Shown here in pieces: positions 8,596 to 17,884 of a stretch of 63,459 nucleotides of DNA. The notes beneath the pieces are model-generated. The model worked only from the letters and a program-made list of their open reading frames with translations, searched no databases and was not told the origin of the DNA. The position numbers were made by a program, and so were the translations under genes. The stretch's first letter is position 1, and each line of letters opens with the position of its first letter. This DNA comes from Clostridiales bacterium (GTDB lineage: Bacteria; Bacillota; Clostridia; Saccharofermentanales; Saccharofermentanaceae), in the NCBI GenBank assembly GCA_017428155.1, contig JAFRRJ010000049.1, positions 1 through 63,459 of the forward strand, read 5' to 3'.

Positions 8596-8630
8596 TTAAG
8601 CCCGGAGCGATCCGGGCTTAAATATTTCTT
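8596..8630 (+). terminator. Intrinsic terminator
   Basis: TTAAGCCCGGA (8596-8606), a GCGA loop, and TCCGGGCTTAA (8611-8621) form a perfect 11-bp stem followed by AATATTTCTT. It ends the acetyltransferase gene. Confidence 0.85.
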
Positions 8631-8754
8631 AGTGCTTTTGGTTTGGGCGGGTGGATGTGTATTAACTGGCAGTTCTGGTATTCAAGATTGATATAATGAG
8701 ACATACGGACAGCCGGTAAGAAATAAGATCAGTTACCGGCGCGCAAGAGGAAAT

Positions 8755-9132
8755 ATGAAAGCCTTAGACATCAAAGAACGATTACTGGCCGAGAGTAAAA
8801 ACTATTATCTGACCGGTTCTTCTGAAGAAGTAAACCTGTACAGAAAATCAGATGACAAGCATCTGGCCTGCGTGGGGGATTTCTACGGGGACCCAAATGA
8901 TGCCTTGATCGATCAGGATGAAAGATTCTGCATCTCAGTAGGATGCGGGTATATCTTATACAGACTCAATGAGCCTTTCCAAAGTTACCAATATGATGTT
9001 GAGTCCTGTCAGTGGACAGAAGAAGGACGCGGTCCTGATAATATCGACTGGTACGATAAAGTGGAACAGATAAGCAGTAATGAACTGGTCCTGACTGACG
9101 AAGCCGGTAATAAACGGATCCTGAAGGTGTAA
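8755..9132 (+). CDS. Uncharacterised small protein
   Basis: A protein of 125 residues, acidic, with no signal peptide or membrane segment. It has the aromatic-rich stretch GYILYRLNEPFQSYQYDVE and a C-terminal strand pair (ELVLTDEAGNKRILKV). The start has AGAGGAAAT just before it. I do not recognise the family. The size and the neighbourhood of other solitary soluble proteins would suit an immunity protein, but that is only inference from context. Confidence 0.6.
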   Translation: MKALDIKERLLAESKNYYLTGSSEEVNLYRKSDDKHLACVGDFYGDPNDALIDQDERFCISVGCGYILYRLNEPFQSYQYDVESCQWTEEGRGPDNIDWYDKVEQISSNELVLTDEAGNKRILKV

Positions 9133-9179
9133 GCCGGCATAACAGAAGCATTACAGGATCCGAAGAAGGGTACAAATTT

Positions 9180-9979
9180 ATGATCTCACTTTATAAGAAA
9201 TATCACATCGCATACTGGTGCGTCGGAATAGCACTGATAATAGGCATGCTAACGGTAATGATCCTCTTCTGGCGGAATGACTGGTACTTTCCGTTTCTGG
9301 TGGTGATACCGGCTCTGCTGCTTGTCGTAGTTGATGCGAAGTTCTTTACAAGGCTCGCGTCCAAAAGCTCTCGGAAGAAGTCCTGACCCTCTTTAATGAA
9401 TGCCAGGCGAACAGGTTCATAAATGATCTGAAGAGCCTGTTTGAAGGCAAGACAAAAGGGTCTGTAGTATCGCTTTATAACACGCTTCTTGCCAGAGGAT
9501 ACAGTGTCATTGATGATTACGACGCGGCCTATGAATGCTGCCAGAAGATCAAGGCAAGAAATTATATGGCAGAGCGCTCTAAATCCATGATCGACTACTA
9601 CCTGAGTAAAGACCGGATCGAAGAAGCTCAGCAAGAGCTGGAAGCACTTAAGAAACTGACAGAGAAAATGAGAAATCCCCAGTATAAAGAGGGTTCCGAG
9701 ATCACTATAAAGAACGCGGAATATGTTATCAGGATCAAGCAGGGCAACTACGAAGGCGCTGAAGAGTATTACAGGAAAATGCTTGATACCATAACTCCGC
9801 TTTTTCCTCTGACCAAGGTCAGTTATTCATATGCATTGGGAAGGCTCCTTATTCTGAAAGGCGAGCCGGAAAGAGCAAAAGAGTATCTGCAGACTGCATA
9901 CGATTCAGGCGGTGATACAAAATACAGGAAGCATGCCGGCGAGCTGCTTCAGACGCTCCAAGATGAGAAAGACATGTGA
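9180..9979 (+). pseudogene. TPR membrane protein gene split by a frameshift
   Basis: Bases 9180-9386 encode two membrane helices (about residues 10-30 and 36-52) ending LLVVVDAKFFTRLASK. The frame displaced by -1 is open from 9335 and continues as KARVQKLSEEVLTLFNECQANRFINDL and on into a TPR-like domain with a fourth-repeat signature GRLLILKGEPERAKEYLQTAY, to the stop at 9977. The two parts together look like one protein of about 265 residues: two N-terminal membrane helices and a cytoplasmic TPR. The switch must lie in 9335-9383 and fits a one-base deletion, a sequencing error or a -1 shift. The nearest ATG in the second frame (9566) would cut the TPR domain. Confidence 0.65.
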
Positions 9980-10044
9980 TATGCTTGTCATTAAGGTTGA
10001 GCAGGGGAAAATACAGTTTAGAAGACATATTCAGGAGGAACCAA

Positions 10045-10875
10045 ATGGAAGATTTAAACCAATACCTTGAAGAATTCCAGAAAGAAGAATATGAGATCCT
10101 GGCATATATTACCGTAAACTGGGGCTATTCCGGCCAGTACGGCGATTATCATAGAATTTTATTGTGTTTTCCCGCAATGGTCGATCTGAGAACCGGCGAG
10201 TGTATTGTAGAAGACGGCCGTATCGATTATCTGGTAAAAGACGAAGACTATGAGAAGAATGAGTATTTCCATTTTGACGAGAACGGTATCTACCATTTTC
10301 TGGTATCCAAGTGCGTGCCCAAAGACTTAGACCCGATGTTTCTTGCATCCATGAATAACACATATCTGGTAAAGAAGGTCATTGAGGATAATGCTTCCAA
10401 TCCGGAGCTTGAAGCCATCCGCACTGAATATATGAAAGAAGGCACACTCGAAGCCGGTAATACGGAATTCACTTTGAACCGTAGATATGAATGGTTTGAA
10501 GGCAAAGCAGATATCCTTGGCGGAACCTGCTTAGTATTTCTCTGCCTTGACAGGAACTCTAAAAAGAAAGCCAAGAAGGCTTCTGCGAGATTCGAATCAC
10601 TTATGCAGGATATGAAGGAACTCGATAAGAAGTTAAAAGACTTCTGCGCAGAGCGCATGATAGACAGTGCAAACGAGTGGAAAGAAGACGAGAACGATCC
10701 TGATATTACACCCGATGTTTTCAAGGAGAAGATGGGTGCTCCAAACGAGATGGTCGTAAACAACAACGGCAAAGTTGAGATCTCATATGGTGACGGCGAT
10801 ATGTTCGGAGGTCACTCGATCCAAATCTGCTTGAACGCAGATAACAGCATCAAGGATTGCGGACTGGTAGGATAA
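10045..10875 (+). CDS. DUF2262 domain protein
   Basis: A protein of 276 residues from the ATG at 10045 (CAGGAGGAACC upstream); the longer open frame from 9976 runs into the preceding gene. The C-terminal third matches the DUF2262 pattern: FCAERMIDSANEWKEDE, DITPDVFKEKMG, then VEISYGDGDMFGGHSIQICLNADNSIKDCGLVG. The N-terminal part contains an AYITVNWGYSGQYGDYH strand region. It is soluble with no signal sequence. The function of the family is unknown. It follows the split TPR gene by 66 bp and is followed by another uncharacterised gene. Confidence 0.75.
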   Translation: MEDLNQYLEEFQKEEYEILAYITVNWGYSGQYGDYHRILLCFPAMVDLRTGECIVEDGRIDYLVKDEDYEKNEYFHFDENGIYHFLVSKCVPKDLDPMFLASMNNTYLVKKVIEDNASNPELEAIRTEYMKEGTLEAGNTEFTLNRRYEWFEGKADILGGTCLVFLCLDRNSKKKAKKASARFESLMQDMKELDKKLKDFCAERMIDSANEWKEDENDPDITPDVFKEKMGAPNEMVVNNNGKVEISYGDGDMFGGHSIQICLNADNSIKDCGLVG

Positions 10876-10912
10876 GATTTAAGAAACAACACAAGGCAAA
10901 GGAGAGACCGCT

Positions 10913-11731
10913 ATGGACGTGATCAAGGTATCAAAGAAATTCAGTGAAGTCTGTGATGAGATAAGAGACGGTTCCTATGAAAGCATCGAAAAACTGGACT
11001 CTTTCAGTGAATATCCTCACCAGGCTGCAGCCGTAAAGGCAGCTGTCGCTTACTTTGACAAGGATTACGAGACAGCCATAGATCTTACCTGTGACATAAT
11101 GCCTTACTGGGACGAATGGTATTACAGCAATGTTCCTGACGAGTTCATGGCCGCCATGGTCTTCGCCGCAAGAGAATGCGGGAAGGAAGAGCAGGTAAGG
11201 CAGGCTCTCATTGAAGAGCGTGACCGTACATTTGCCAAAAATGTCGAGAAATACGGAGAAGGCAAGCACCCGAGACACAAGTACTGCAACCGCATGCTCG
11301 AATATCTGGATACCGGAATAATGCCCTTGTCTAATGAATTGGACTACAAGGCGCCTGCAGCTCCCAAAGCCGTTGATGTCATCGCCAAGGAACGCAAGAT
11401 AAAGGCAGGCGATAAGAACAAGCTTTATACAAGAGTTTGCGTGGAAGGTTCTCCTGAGGACGCAGTCAAACTCTATGAAGAGATAAAAGACGGAAGACTT
11501 TCCGAATACGACCGCGAAAATGCCATCATCAGATACCTCTTCCTTAATGAAGACGTGAAGGCACTCCAGGTTATTGAACGCATGGCTTCAGACAGATTAT
11601 GGCTTGTCGCAGCTCCCACCCAGGTAAGACCCATGGTCTTCTTCGAGCACCCCATGATGCACCCCTTCCTCAGAGATGACCAAAGCCTTGAACGCATAAA
11701 GAAAGCGTCATTTACGAACACCTGGAAATAA
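10913..11731 (+). CDS. Uncharacterised helical (TPR-like) protein
   Basis: A protein of 272 residues, soluble, with two helical blocks. The first (YPHQAAAVKAAVAYFDKDYETAIDLTCDIMPYWDEWY) looks like a degenerate TPR. The second, after a proline-rich linker near residue 150 (YKAPAAPKAVDVI), is a helical hairpin domain. A strong AAAGGAGAG site precedes the start. It lies 37 bp after the DUF2262 gene and probably shares its transcript. No family is recognised. Confidence 0.65.
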   Translation: MDVIKVSKKFSEVCDEIRDGSYESIEKLDSFSEYPHQAAAVKAAVAYFDKDYETAIDLTCDIMPYWDEWYYSNVPDEFMAAMVFAARECGKEEQVRQALIEERDRTFAKNVEKYGEGKHPRHKYCNRMLEYLDTGIMPLSNELDYKAPAAPKAVDVIAKERKIKAGDKNKLYTRVCVEGSPEDAVKLYEEIKDGRLSEYDRENAIIRYLFLNEDVKALQVIERMASDRLWLVAAPTQVRPMVFFEHPMMHPFLRDDQSLERIKKASFTNTWK

Positions 11732-11959
11732 TATAAAGATCAGGCAGTTCTTCACGCCTCATCTAATCTATTTACAAAACCCAATATTATGGCACCGCAC
11801 TCTTCCGGCCTTTGAGAACAGATCATGTGATCTGACACCGGCTGAGATGGCAAATATCATTGAACTTGGAGTGTCTTATTAATCGCACGTGATATAATAA
11901 CCCCATGAGAGAAGCTGCTTCGGCAGTTGTTGGTTTATTTGCTTTCATGGGTTAAGGGT

Positions 11960-14434
11960 ATGGCTAAGACAAATAAATATGACGCTTTTATCAGCTACAG
12001 GCATTGTGAGCCGGACAGCGGTATAGCGGCCGGATTGCAAAAGAAGCTGGAAGGGTTCCGCCTTCCGAAGGAAATAGCAAAGAAGATCGGCAGACCTAAG
12101 CTCAACCGGGTTTTCCGCGATGAGACCGAGTTTGCCGTGGCAGATGATCTGACGCAGGCAATAGATGAGGCGCTTGCAAATTCAGAGTATCTTATCTGCA
12201 TTTGTTCACCCGCGTATCTTCAGTCTTCGTGGTGCAGGAAAGAGATCCAGTCGTTTTTAAGGCTACATGACAGAAAGCATATCCTGCTCGTGCTGGCAGA
12301 CGGCGAACCTATGGATGCGTTCCCGCCTGAGGTCATCTATGACGATGTCCTTAAGGTTGGTGCAGACGGCAACCCGTACTGGACTAAGGTTTTAAGAGAG
12401 CCGCTTGCTGCTGACTGCAGAGGCGGGGATGAGAAGGAAAGAATTACCAAGATGGATAAGGCTGTGCTGCGCCTCATAGCTGCGATCTTAGGCATCGGGT
12501 TTGATGACCTGCAGCAAAGGCACAGGCAGGAGCAGTATAAGCAGACAAGAAGCCGTGTGCTGATAGTTTTCGGGGTCTTGGTAGCATTCCTGGGACTCGT
12601 CATAGGATTCTTAATAAGGATTGCAGGCCAGAACGTTGAGATATTAAGGCAGAACGAAGAGATCGCACGCCAAAACGAAGAGATCTCGCAGCAGAACGGG
12701 ATCATTACTCTTAAGTATGCAGATACGCTTGCCGCGACATCTGATAATCTCCTGCGCGACGGAAAAAGAACTGATGCTGTATACGCTGCAAGGCTAGCGC
12801 TCTCTGACGAGAAGACAGATAACTACAGCGAGCTTGCGACAAAAGCGCTTGTTCATGCGCTCGGCATCTACGATCTGCCGAACAGCTTCGGATGCGACAG
12901 CGATGTTTTGCTGCCGTGCTCGGTGCTTAGTGAACTGGTCGTTTCTTCGAACGGCAGATATGCATCGCTAAAGGACCTTGACCGTGTCAGATATATTGTT
13001 GATATGGAGTCCGGTGAGACGGTCATGAGCTTTGAGGAGAATGATTATGCAAGTTTTATTTTCGATGGCGAGAAGGGATGTGTCTTCAAAAGGCAGGAAA
13101 ATAAATATGCATATTACGACTTTGCGACCGGGACAGAGACTGGCCTTGGAATAAACGATGTCTATCTGTATTCCAACATCGATGGGGAAGGCTACGCCAT
13201 AAGATCCGGAGATATTCTCAAGGTGTTTAACGGCAGCAATGCCATATGGTCAGTCAATTTTCCTGCCGAGGGATTCTCGGATGTGGGAAGGCTGGAGATC
13301 ACGGTGACGTTCATAAACGATACCAGCGAATGCTGGATCCTTGTCACGGATTATGATTACCAGACAACTTCCGCATTTATTGTCGACATGGAAAGCGGCA
13401 GTTCACGCCGGATGCTGATCGCAAACAACGTATGCTTTAATTTCGTGACGGACGGAAAGAGCGTCGTCTGGACGCAGCCTGATAACGGCGATAATTCACT
13501 TCACATCATGGATGTCAATTCCGGAAGAACGGACAGCATGACAGTCAGCAGCACCATCTATGACCTGGCTGTCCGAAATGATGACGTGGTCACTATATCA
13601 AATACGGCGGTAACGGTATTTAATACGAATCTTAATGAAATTACCTGGTTTGAGACCAAAGATTATACCCGGATACTGGTTTCCGGCGATGCAATCTATT
13701 TGCTGGATTCAACATGCAAGCTTTATAAGATCCAGGACGGCGCATATGACTGCTATGATACGATCCCTACGGATTCTGTATATTCCTGGATGCTGGTGTT
13801 CAGAAACGGGAAGCTGTATGCCGCCTTAACGGGTGATAACCATATCTATACTTATTCATTCAGGCAGTCCGATTATATGACTGTTACTTCTACTGATTTT
13901 GAAGCGCTGGAATACGACTACTATGACCAGGGTTTTATTGACCTGAACCCTGCCGCTTTAGCATTTGTTAATCTTATCATGCAGAGCGAGACCGAGTTCC
14001 AGGAGAACAGGATAAGAAGAGTCGTCATGTGCGAGAACGCCGATATGGGTGTTGTCCAGTTATATGACGGTGCAGTCCACATTTATAATTCCACCACCGG
14101 AGAGAAGATCAAGACTATCTATTCTATCGAAGGTTCGGTAAATAAGTTCTATTATGACCAGAACATCGGATATTATTATCTCAGCTCCTCGAACGTGGAT
14201 GTTTATGATGAGAACTTCAAGAACATCTACAGCATCCGTAACTGCATACTTGGGGGCATCGAGAAACAGAGCGGCGCCATTGTTGTATACGATCTGTCGA
14301 ACGGCATAGAAGGTAGTGACACAACTTACTCGGCCTATCCGGTAACGTACGAGCAGCTCATCGCCATGGCCGATGAATTCCTGGACGGCTACGAGCCCGA
14401 CGAGCGCGTCAAGGAGAAGTACAGCTTAGGGTGA
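11960..14434 (+). CDS. TIR domain - membrane helix - propeller protein
   Basis: A protein of 824 residues from the ATG at 11960. Residues 5-140 are a TIR domain: YDAFISYRH, VFRDETEF, then SEYLICICSPAYLQSSWCRKEIQSF, with the Glu that serves as catalytic residue in NAD-cleaving TIRs. One membrane helix follows (VLIVFGVLVAFLGLVIGFLI, about residues 194-213), then a short coiled coil of QNEEI repeats (218-240), a helical TPR-like stretch, and a beta-rich C-terminus of propeller blades (VYDENFKNIYSI and similar). Bacterial proteins of this build are thought to be signalling or defence proteins, but this layout is not a named defence system. It has no obvious partner gene. Confidence 0.85.
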   Translation: MAKTNKYDAFISYRHCEPDSGIAAGLQKKLEGFRLPKEIAKKIGRPKLNRVFRDETEFAVADDLTQAIDEALANSEYLICICSPAYLQSSWCRKEIQSFLRLHDRKHILLVLADGEPMDAFPPEVIYDDVLKVGADGNPYWTKVLREPLAADCRGGDEKERITKMDKAVLRLIAAILGIGFDDLQQRHRQEQYKQTRSRVLIVFGVLVAFLGLVIGFLIRIAGQNVEILRQNEEIARQNEEISQQNGIITLKYADTLAATSDNLLRDGKRTDAVYAARLALSDEKTDNYSELATKALVHALGIYDLPNSFGCDSDVLLPCSVLSELVVSSNGRYASLKDLDRVRYIVDMESGETVMSFEENDYASFIFDGEKGCVFKRQENKYAYYDFATGTETGLGINDVYLYSNIDGEGYAIRSGDILKVFNGSNAIWSVNFPAEGFSDVGRLEITVTFINDTSECWILVTDYDYQTTSAFIVDMESGSSRRMLIANNVCFNFVTDGKSVVWTQPDNGDNSLHIMDVNSGRTDSMTVSSTIYDLAVRNDDVVTISNTAVTVFNTNLNEITWFETKDYTRILVSGDAIYLLDSTCKLYKIQDGAYDCYDTIPTDSVYSWMLVFRNGKLYAALTGDNHIYTYSFRQSDYMTVTSTDFEALEYDYYDQGFIDLNPAALAFVNLIMQSETEFQENRIRRVVMCENADMGVVQLYDGAVHIYNSTTGEKIKTIYSIEGSVNKFYYDQNIGYYYLSSSNVDVYDENFKNIYSIRNCILGGIEKQSGAIVVYDLSNGIEGSDTTYSAYPVTYEQLIAMADEFLDGYEPDERVKEKYSLG

Positions 14435-14586
14435 AGAGCTTTATTTAAGACGATCATTATCAATACATTTTTTCGCGAGAACAAGAATACTGCTTCGCTC
14501 GTTAAAGATATTTTCGCGTGCTATAATCACACTTAACAGCGGGGATATTTCCCGGGAATTTTATCATTACGAGTGGAGGTATTACT

Positions 14587-15732
14587 ATGGCAGTGAATCG
14601 TTTTGTACTGAACGGCATCTCCTATCACGGCTACGGCGCCATCAAGGAGATCCCCGGAATCATTAAGTCCAAAGGCCTGACCAAGGCTTTCGTCGCATCA
14701 GATCCCGACCTTGTCAAATTCGGCGTAACGGCCAAGGTTACTGACCTGCTTGAGCAGAATGGCATCGCTTACGAGCTTTATTCTGACATCAAGCCCAACC
14801 CCACTATCGAAAATGTCCAGCACGGCGTCGATGCTTACAAGGCTTCCGGCGCGGACTTCATGATAACCATCGGAGGCGGTTCTTCGATGGATACCGGCAA
14901 AGGCATCGGCATCATCGTCAACAACCCGGAGTACTATGACGTAAGATCTCTTGAGGGTGTTGCTCCCACAAAGAACCGCACGGTCTTTACAATTGCTGTT
15001 CCAACAACGGGCGGCACCGGCGCAGAGTCCACCATCAACTATGTAATCACCGATGTTGAGAAGAGAAGAAAGTTCGTCTGCGTTGACCCCAACGACATCC
15101 CTGATATCGCAGTGGTCGATCCCGACATGATGTCAACCATGCCTAAGGGACTTACCGCTTCAACCGGTATGGACGCACTGACACACGCCATCGAAGGTTA
15201 TACCACGGCAGCTGCATGGGAGCTTGCTGATGTGCTCAATCTTGAAGCAATAAAACTCATTGCAAAGAGCCTGCGCTCTGCTGTTGCCGGCGAACCCGAA
15301 GGCCGCGAAGGCATGGCACTTGCCCAATACGTTACAGCCATGGCATATTCAAACGTAGGTCTCGGCATCGCACACTCTATGGCTCATACCCTGGGTGCCG
15401 TATATGACACGCCTCACGGTGTCGCTTGCGCAATGATGCTTCCTATCGTCATGGAGTTCAATCAGGAGACGACCGGAACGAAGTTCAAGGATATCGCTGA
15501 AGCATTCGGTGTTGACACTTCCGGCATGAGCGCAGAAGAATACCGCAAGGCTGCGATCGATGCAGTTCGCCAGCTCTCAGTTGATGTCGGCATCCCCACA
15601 AAACTTGAAGCACTGAAGGAAGAGGACCTTCCGTTCCTCTGCGAATCCGCAGCTGCAGACGCTTGCGCACCCGGTAATCCGAGACATGCCGAGATCGCAG
15701 ATTTTGAGACCATGTTCAGGAAGCTGATGTAA
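14587..15732 (+). CDS. fucO: Iron-containing alcohol dehydrogenase, lactaldehyde reductase type
   Basis: A protein of 381 residues, collinear with FucO. Shared stretches include PNPTI, IGGGSSMDTGKGIGII, NNPEYYDVRSLEG, INYVITDVEKRRKFVCVDPNDIP, STGMDALTHAIEGY and SNVGLGIAHSMAHTLGAVYDTPHGVA. The metal ligands (Asp and His in DALTHAIEGY, His in HSMAH and in TPHG) and the NAD site GGGS are all present. It reduces lactaldehyde to 1,2-propanediol with NADH in fucose or rhamnose fermentation, though it could act on other short aldehydes. It stands alone with a clear GGAGG site, an upstream TATAAT (14522-14527) and a terminator downstream; no fucose genes are in the window. Confidence 0.88.
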   Translation: MAVNRFVLNGISYHGYGAIKEIPGIIKSKGLTKAFVASDPDLVKFGVTAKVTDLLEQNGIAYELYSDIKPNPTIENVQHGVDAYKASGADFMITIGGGSSMDTGKGIGIIVNNPEYYDVRSLEGVAPTKNRTVFTIAVPTTGGTGAESTINYVITDVEKRRKFVCVDPNDIPDIAVVDPDMMSTMPKGLTASTGMDALTHAIEGYTTAAAWELADVLNLEAIKLIAKSLRSAVAGEPEGREGMALAQYVTAMAYSNVGLGIAHSMAHTLGAVYDTPHGVACAMMLPIVMEFNQETTGTKFKDIAEAFGVDTSGMSAEEYRKAAIDAVRQLSVDVGIPTKLEALKEEDLPFLCESAAADACAPGNPRHAEIADFETMFRKLM

Positions 15733-15862
15733 GAGAACAGCTATTTCCGGATGCACGCAATTTCAATTTAGGATACAGGAGACGCGGACATCGCCGGGAA
15801 TTAAGATAACAAAGAAAGTATGGTTCTGAATTGACGAACTATAACTGTTGAAAGAGTAATAT

Positions 15863-15897
15863 AAACCCTCCGGGTAAATTCGGAGGGTTTTGTTTGC
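15863..15897 (+). terminator. Intrinsic terminator
   Basis: AAACCCTCCG (15863-15872) pairs with CGGAGGGTTT (15881-15890) around an 8-base loop and is followed by TGTTTG. It lies 130 bp after the fucO stop. Confidence 0.85.
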
Positions 15898-15919
15898 TTA
15901 TTTTTGTGGGGGATTACTT

Positions 15920-16231
15920 ATGTATAAGGTTTGCAAAGAGTGTGACAAACAGTTTGATCTGTCAGTAAAGAAATGCCCTTAATGTGGCGGGAAACTCAAA
16001 AAGCAGTTCACAGAAGAGGAATTAGAGGAAATCCAAAAACAGAATGATGATTTCACTGCGATCAACACTTTTATGCTAGTGGCATTGAATACGCCCTGGA
16101 TTTTCTTCATTTCCCGGCCGCGAAAATTTGGTTTAGTCTTTTTTCGACTTCGAGCTCTTCATAACGATTCCGATGATGATCATCACTATTGCAGCTCCAA
16201 CAAACACATACTTAAGGATATCGTATAACAT
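15920..16231 (+). pseudogene. Zinc-ribbon protein gene interrupted by a stop codon
   Basis: From the ATG at 15920 the product reads as a zinc ribbon: CKEC, fourteen residues, then CP, a TAA stop (15980-15982), then CGGKL in the same frame. The frame continues open through EEELEEIQKQN and a hydrophobic segment to a TAA at 16229-16231. One base change (for example AAA to TAA inside CPKCGG) explains the break. Reading the stop as an amino acid would restore the second CxxC knuckle. The tail of the frame overlaps a small gene on the other strand, so the original 3' end is uncertain. Confidence 0.55.
16133..16231 (-). CDS. Small membrane protein, 32 residues
   Basis: The product starts MLYDILKYVFVGAAIVMIII: one membrane helix (about residues 6-24) and a Lys/Ser-rich tail (KSSKSKKD). 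The ATG is preceded by a near-perfect AGGAGGTG six bases upstream, which is strong support for translation in so short an ORF. It faces the lipoprotein gene that starts at 16344 and is antisense to the end of the broken zinc-ribbon frame. Function is unknown; similar single-helix peptides are often regulators of membrane proteins. Confidence 0.6.
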   Translation of the reverse strand: MLYDILKYVFVGAAIVMIIIGIVMKSSKSKKD

Positions 16232-16343
16232 AAACACCTCCTGATCAGTCCTTAGGTTAATATTTTCCATCTAACACATCCGCCATTTTGGTACAATGAA
16301 GGTGTTAGACGATAAACTTATAATCTAAGTGAGAACCAGGAAT

Positions 16344-16889
16344 ATGACCGGCAAAAAGAAGAGTTTGATCCATTTTCTGATACGGGCTTTTACCATTTCC
16401 GTGCTTATGGTTTTGTCCATTGTTATGGCGGGTGGATGTTCAGTATTGGATAAGAATAGCAACAGATGGAATTTTGACCGCAGAGAAGTGGCTGAGGCAA
16501 TAGCAAAAAAGGATGCCCGCGATCTTTACGGATTTATGTCTCCTTATATGATGGAAGAAAATGACCTGTCCGAAGATGATCTGCAGGAGTTTCTTGACAA
16601 GTGTGGAGTAGAAAACACCTCGTCCAAAGACATGGACAGATATACTTCACATAAATTCGTGGGCGAGCCGAACGATCCTGAAGGGAATCATTACAGACCG
16701 GACGGGAACAAATTTACTTACACGATGTACTATGTCAACGATGAAGGTGCCCGTATTTTTGTCAGCGGTCTTCTCTCCGATTCCAAAGACAAAGATAAAG
16801 TAGGTATCTACTACATAGAGTACATGGAAAAAGATCCTGAAACCGGCGAATATAAGTGTGTGGAAGAATTTGGAAAGAGGGAACGCTGA
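16344..16889 (+). CDS. Lipoprotein, uncharacterised
   Basis: A protein of 181 residues from the ATG at 16344 (a GTG at 16329 is the alternative). The N-terminus has a charged start, a hydrophobic core and the lipobox MAGGC near residue 32, so it should be exported and lipid-anchored. The mature part has a helical KDARDLYGFMSPYMM region and a beta sheet (YTMYYVNDEGARIFVSGLL), like the small clostridial lipoproteins annotated as DUF5104, though I cannot confirm that family. It ends 40 bp before a tRNA-Thr 3' fragment. Confidence 0.65.
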   Translation: MTGKKKSLIHFLIRAFTISVLMVLSIVMAGGCSVLDKNSNRWNFDRREVAEAIAKKDARDLYGFMSPYMMEENDLSEDDLQEFLDKCGVENTSSKDMDRYTSHKFVGEPNDPEGNHYRPDGNKFTYTMYYVNDEGARIFVSGLLSDSKDKDKVGIYYIEYMEKDPETGEYKCVEEFGKRER

Positions 16890-16920
16890 GGGATTTCATA
16901 AACCTGTAACGAGTAGGGGA

Positions 16921-16970
16921 CTCCATTTGTAATCATCAGGTCGTGGGTTCGAGTCCCATAAATGGCTCCA
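16921..16970 (+). other. tRNA-Thr 3' half, copy 1 (probable att scar)
   Basis: The sequence reads from an anticodon loop TTTGTAA (anticodon TGT, Thr) through the variable loop AGGTC and T arm GTGGGTTCGAGTCCCAT to AAATGGCTCCA with encoded CCA. No D arm or 5' acceptor strand (GCCATTT) is present upstream, so this is not a working tRNA. It starts a 64-bp direct repeat (16930-16993) matched at 18039-18102. Tyrosine integrases commonly use this part of tRNA genes as the attachment site. Confidence 0.7.
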
Positions 16971-16973
16971 TAT

Positions 16974-17012
16974 AAAACCCTGTAAACAATGCGTTTGCGG
17001 GGGTTTTCTTTT
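16974..17012 (+). terminator. Terminator behind tRNA fragment 1
   Basis: AAAACCC (16974-16980) pairs with GGGTTTT (17001-17007), followed by CTTTTG. It is the usual tRNA terminator carried along with the 3' fragment, and it may now serve the lipoprotein gene. Confidence 0.6.
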
Positions 17013-17029
17013 GCTTGGGGAATCGTCGG

Positions 17030-17707
17030 TTAATCCCACGTAACCTTGGTTAAAGTGAAATTGACAAGCCGGTCCATTTTATCAAACTCAAACGTGTGAT
17101 CCTCTAAATTTCTGCCAGAGGTTTTGTATCCGTACATGCCGTATTCACAACGGTAGGGCTCTCCTGAATTCTCGATCAACTCTTCGGGGGTCATATCGAA
17201 AGGAACATCAAAGCTTATGTTATCCTCCCAGATGTTAGCCGTGTTTAGTTCGAAAGATATTCCGTAGATTATGCCTTCCTTTAAGGGGTAATCCTGATGA
17301 AAGTAGCTCTCAGGTCTTTGTATGTATATGTATGCGGATGCAACCTTAGACTCTTTGGCTTTTTCACTCGGATAAATCCGGCAGCTCGGAATATCAACTA
17401 AGTCATCAATGGTATGGTAGGTCATGTAAGTGTAGTCCTCGTCCCAGTCCCAGAATTCGCAACAGTCGGTGATATCATATAGTTCCTGAACTGTGGTCTC
17501 GCCAAATATAATTTCATGACCGTAAAGATAAAAGCGGTCGATTTCACACCATTTGAGCACTTCTTCTGACGTCCCGGTTATTTCTTCTGAATTCATTTCT
17601 GTATCGATCTCGTCAGAATCTGTATGACCATATTTAACGCATGCGCAGAAGGTAAGGGCCATGGAACCTGCTAATAAGATTGACGTGATTTTTTTCATGC
17701 CCTTCAT
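17030..17707 (-). CDS. Lipoprotein, uncharacterised
   Basis: A protein of 225 residues. The signal peptide KKITSILLAGSMALTFCAC ends in a lipobox-like FCAC, less typical than LxGC but plausible. The mature part is acidic, and the block HEIIFGETTVQELYD, the middle IYGISFEL strand and the end LEDHTFEFDKMDRLVNFTL suggest a small two-layer domain for which I have no name. GGAGGCAGAG precedes the start. It is the only substantial gene between the two tRNA-Thr 3' fragments and on the opposite strand to its neighbours, as expected of imported cargo. Confidence 0.65.
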   Translation of the reverse strand: MKGMKKITSILLAGSMALTFCACVKYGHTDSDEIDTEMNSEEITGTSEEVLKWCEIDRFYLYGHEIIFGETTVQELYDITDCCEFWDWDEDYTYMTYHTIDDLVDIPSCRIYPSEKAKESKVASAYIYIQRPESYFHQDYPLKEGIIYGISFELNTANIWEDNISFDVPFDMTPEELIENSGEPYRCEYGMYGYKTSGRNLEDHTFEFDKMDRLVNFTLTKVTWD

Positions 17708-17884
17708 GGCTCTGCCTCCTTATTAACATGTTTTCTTCTCTAAAATTATAGAGAATATTTTTGATTACTGTCCACTATTTTTGAAATTACTCTCCCTACA
17801 GCCTTTTCTGTCTTTGTAGATTTTTGTCATGGGATGATTATCGATAATTCCTAGGATAAGCAATAATTTCCTGTTCCTGCAGGC

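Noticed and set aside
11819..11832. AGATCA/TGATCT dyad as CRP-type operator
   Set aside because: Short, isolated and far from a clear promoter; expected by chance at this length.
16889..17012. Functional tRNA-Thr
   Set aside because: No D arm or 5' acceptor strand is present before the anticodon region, so no cloverleaf can form.
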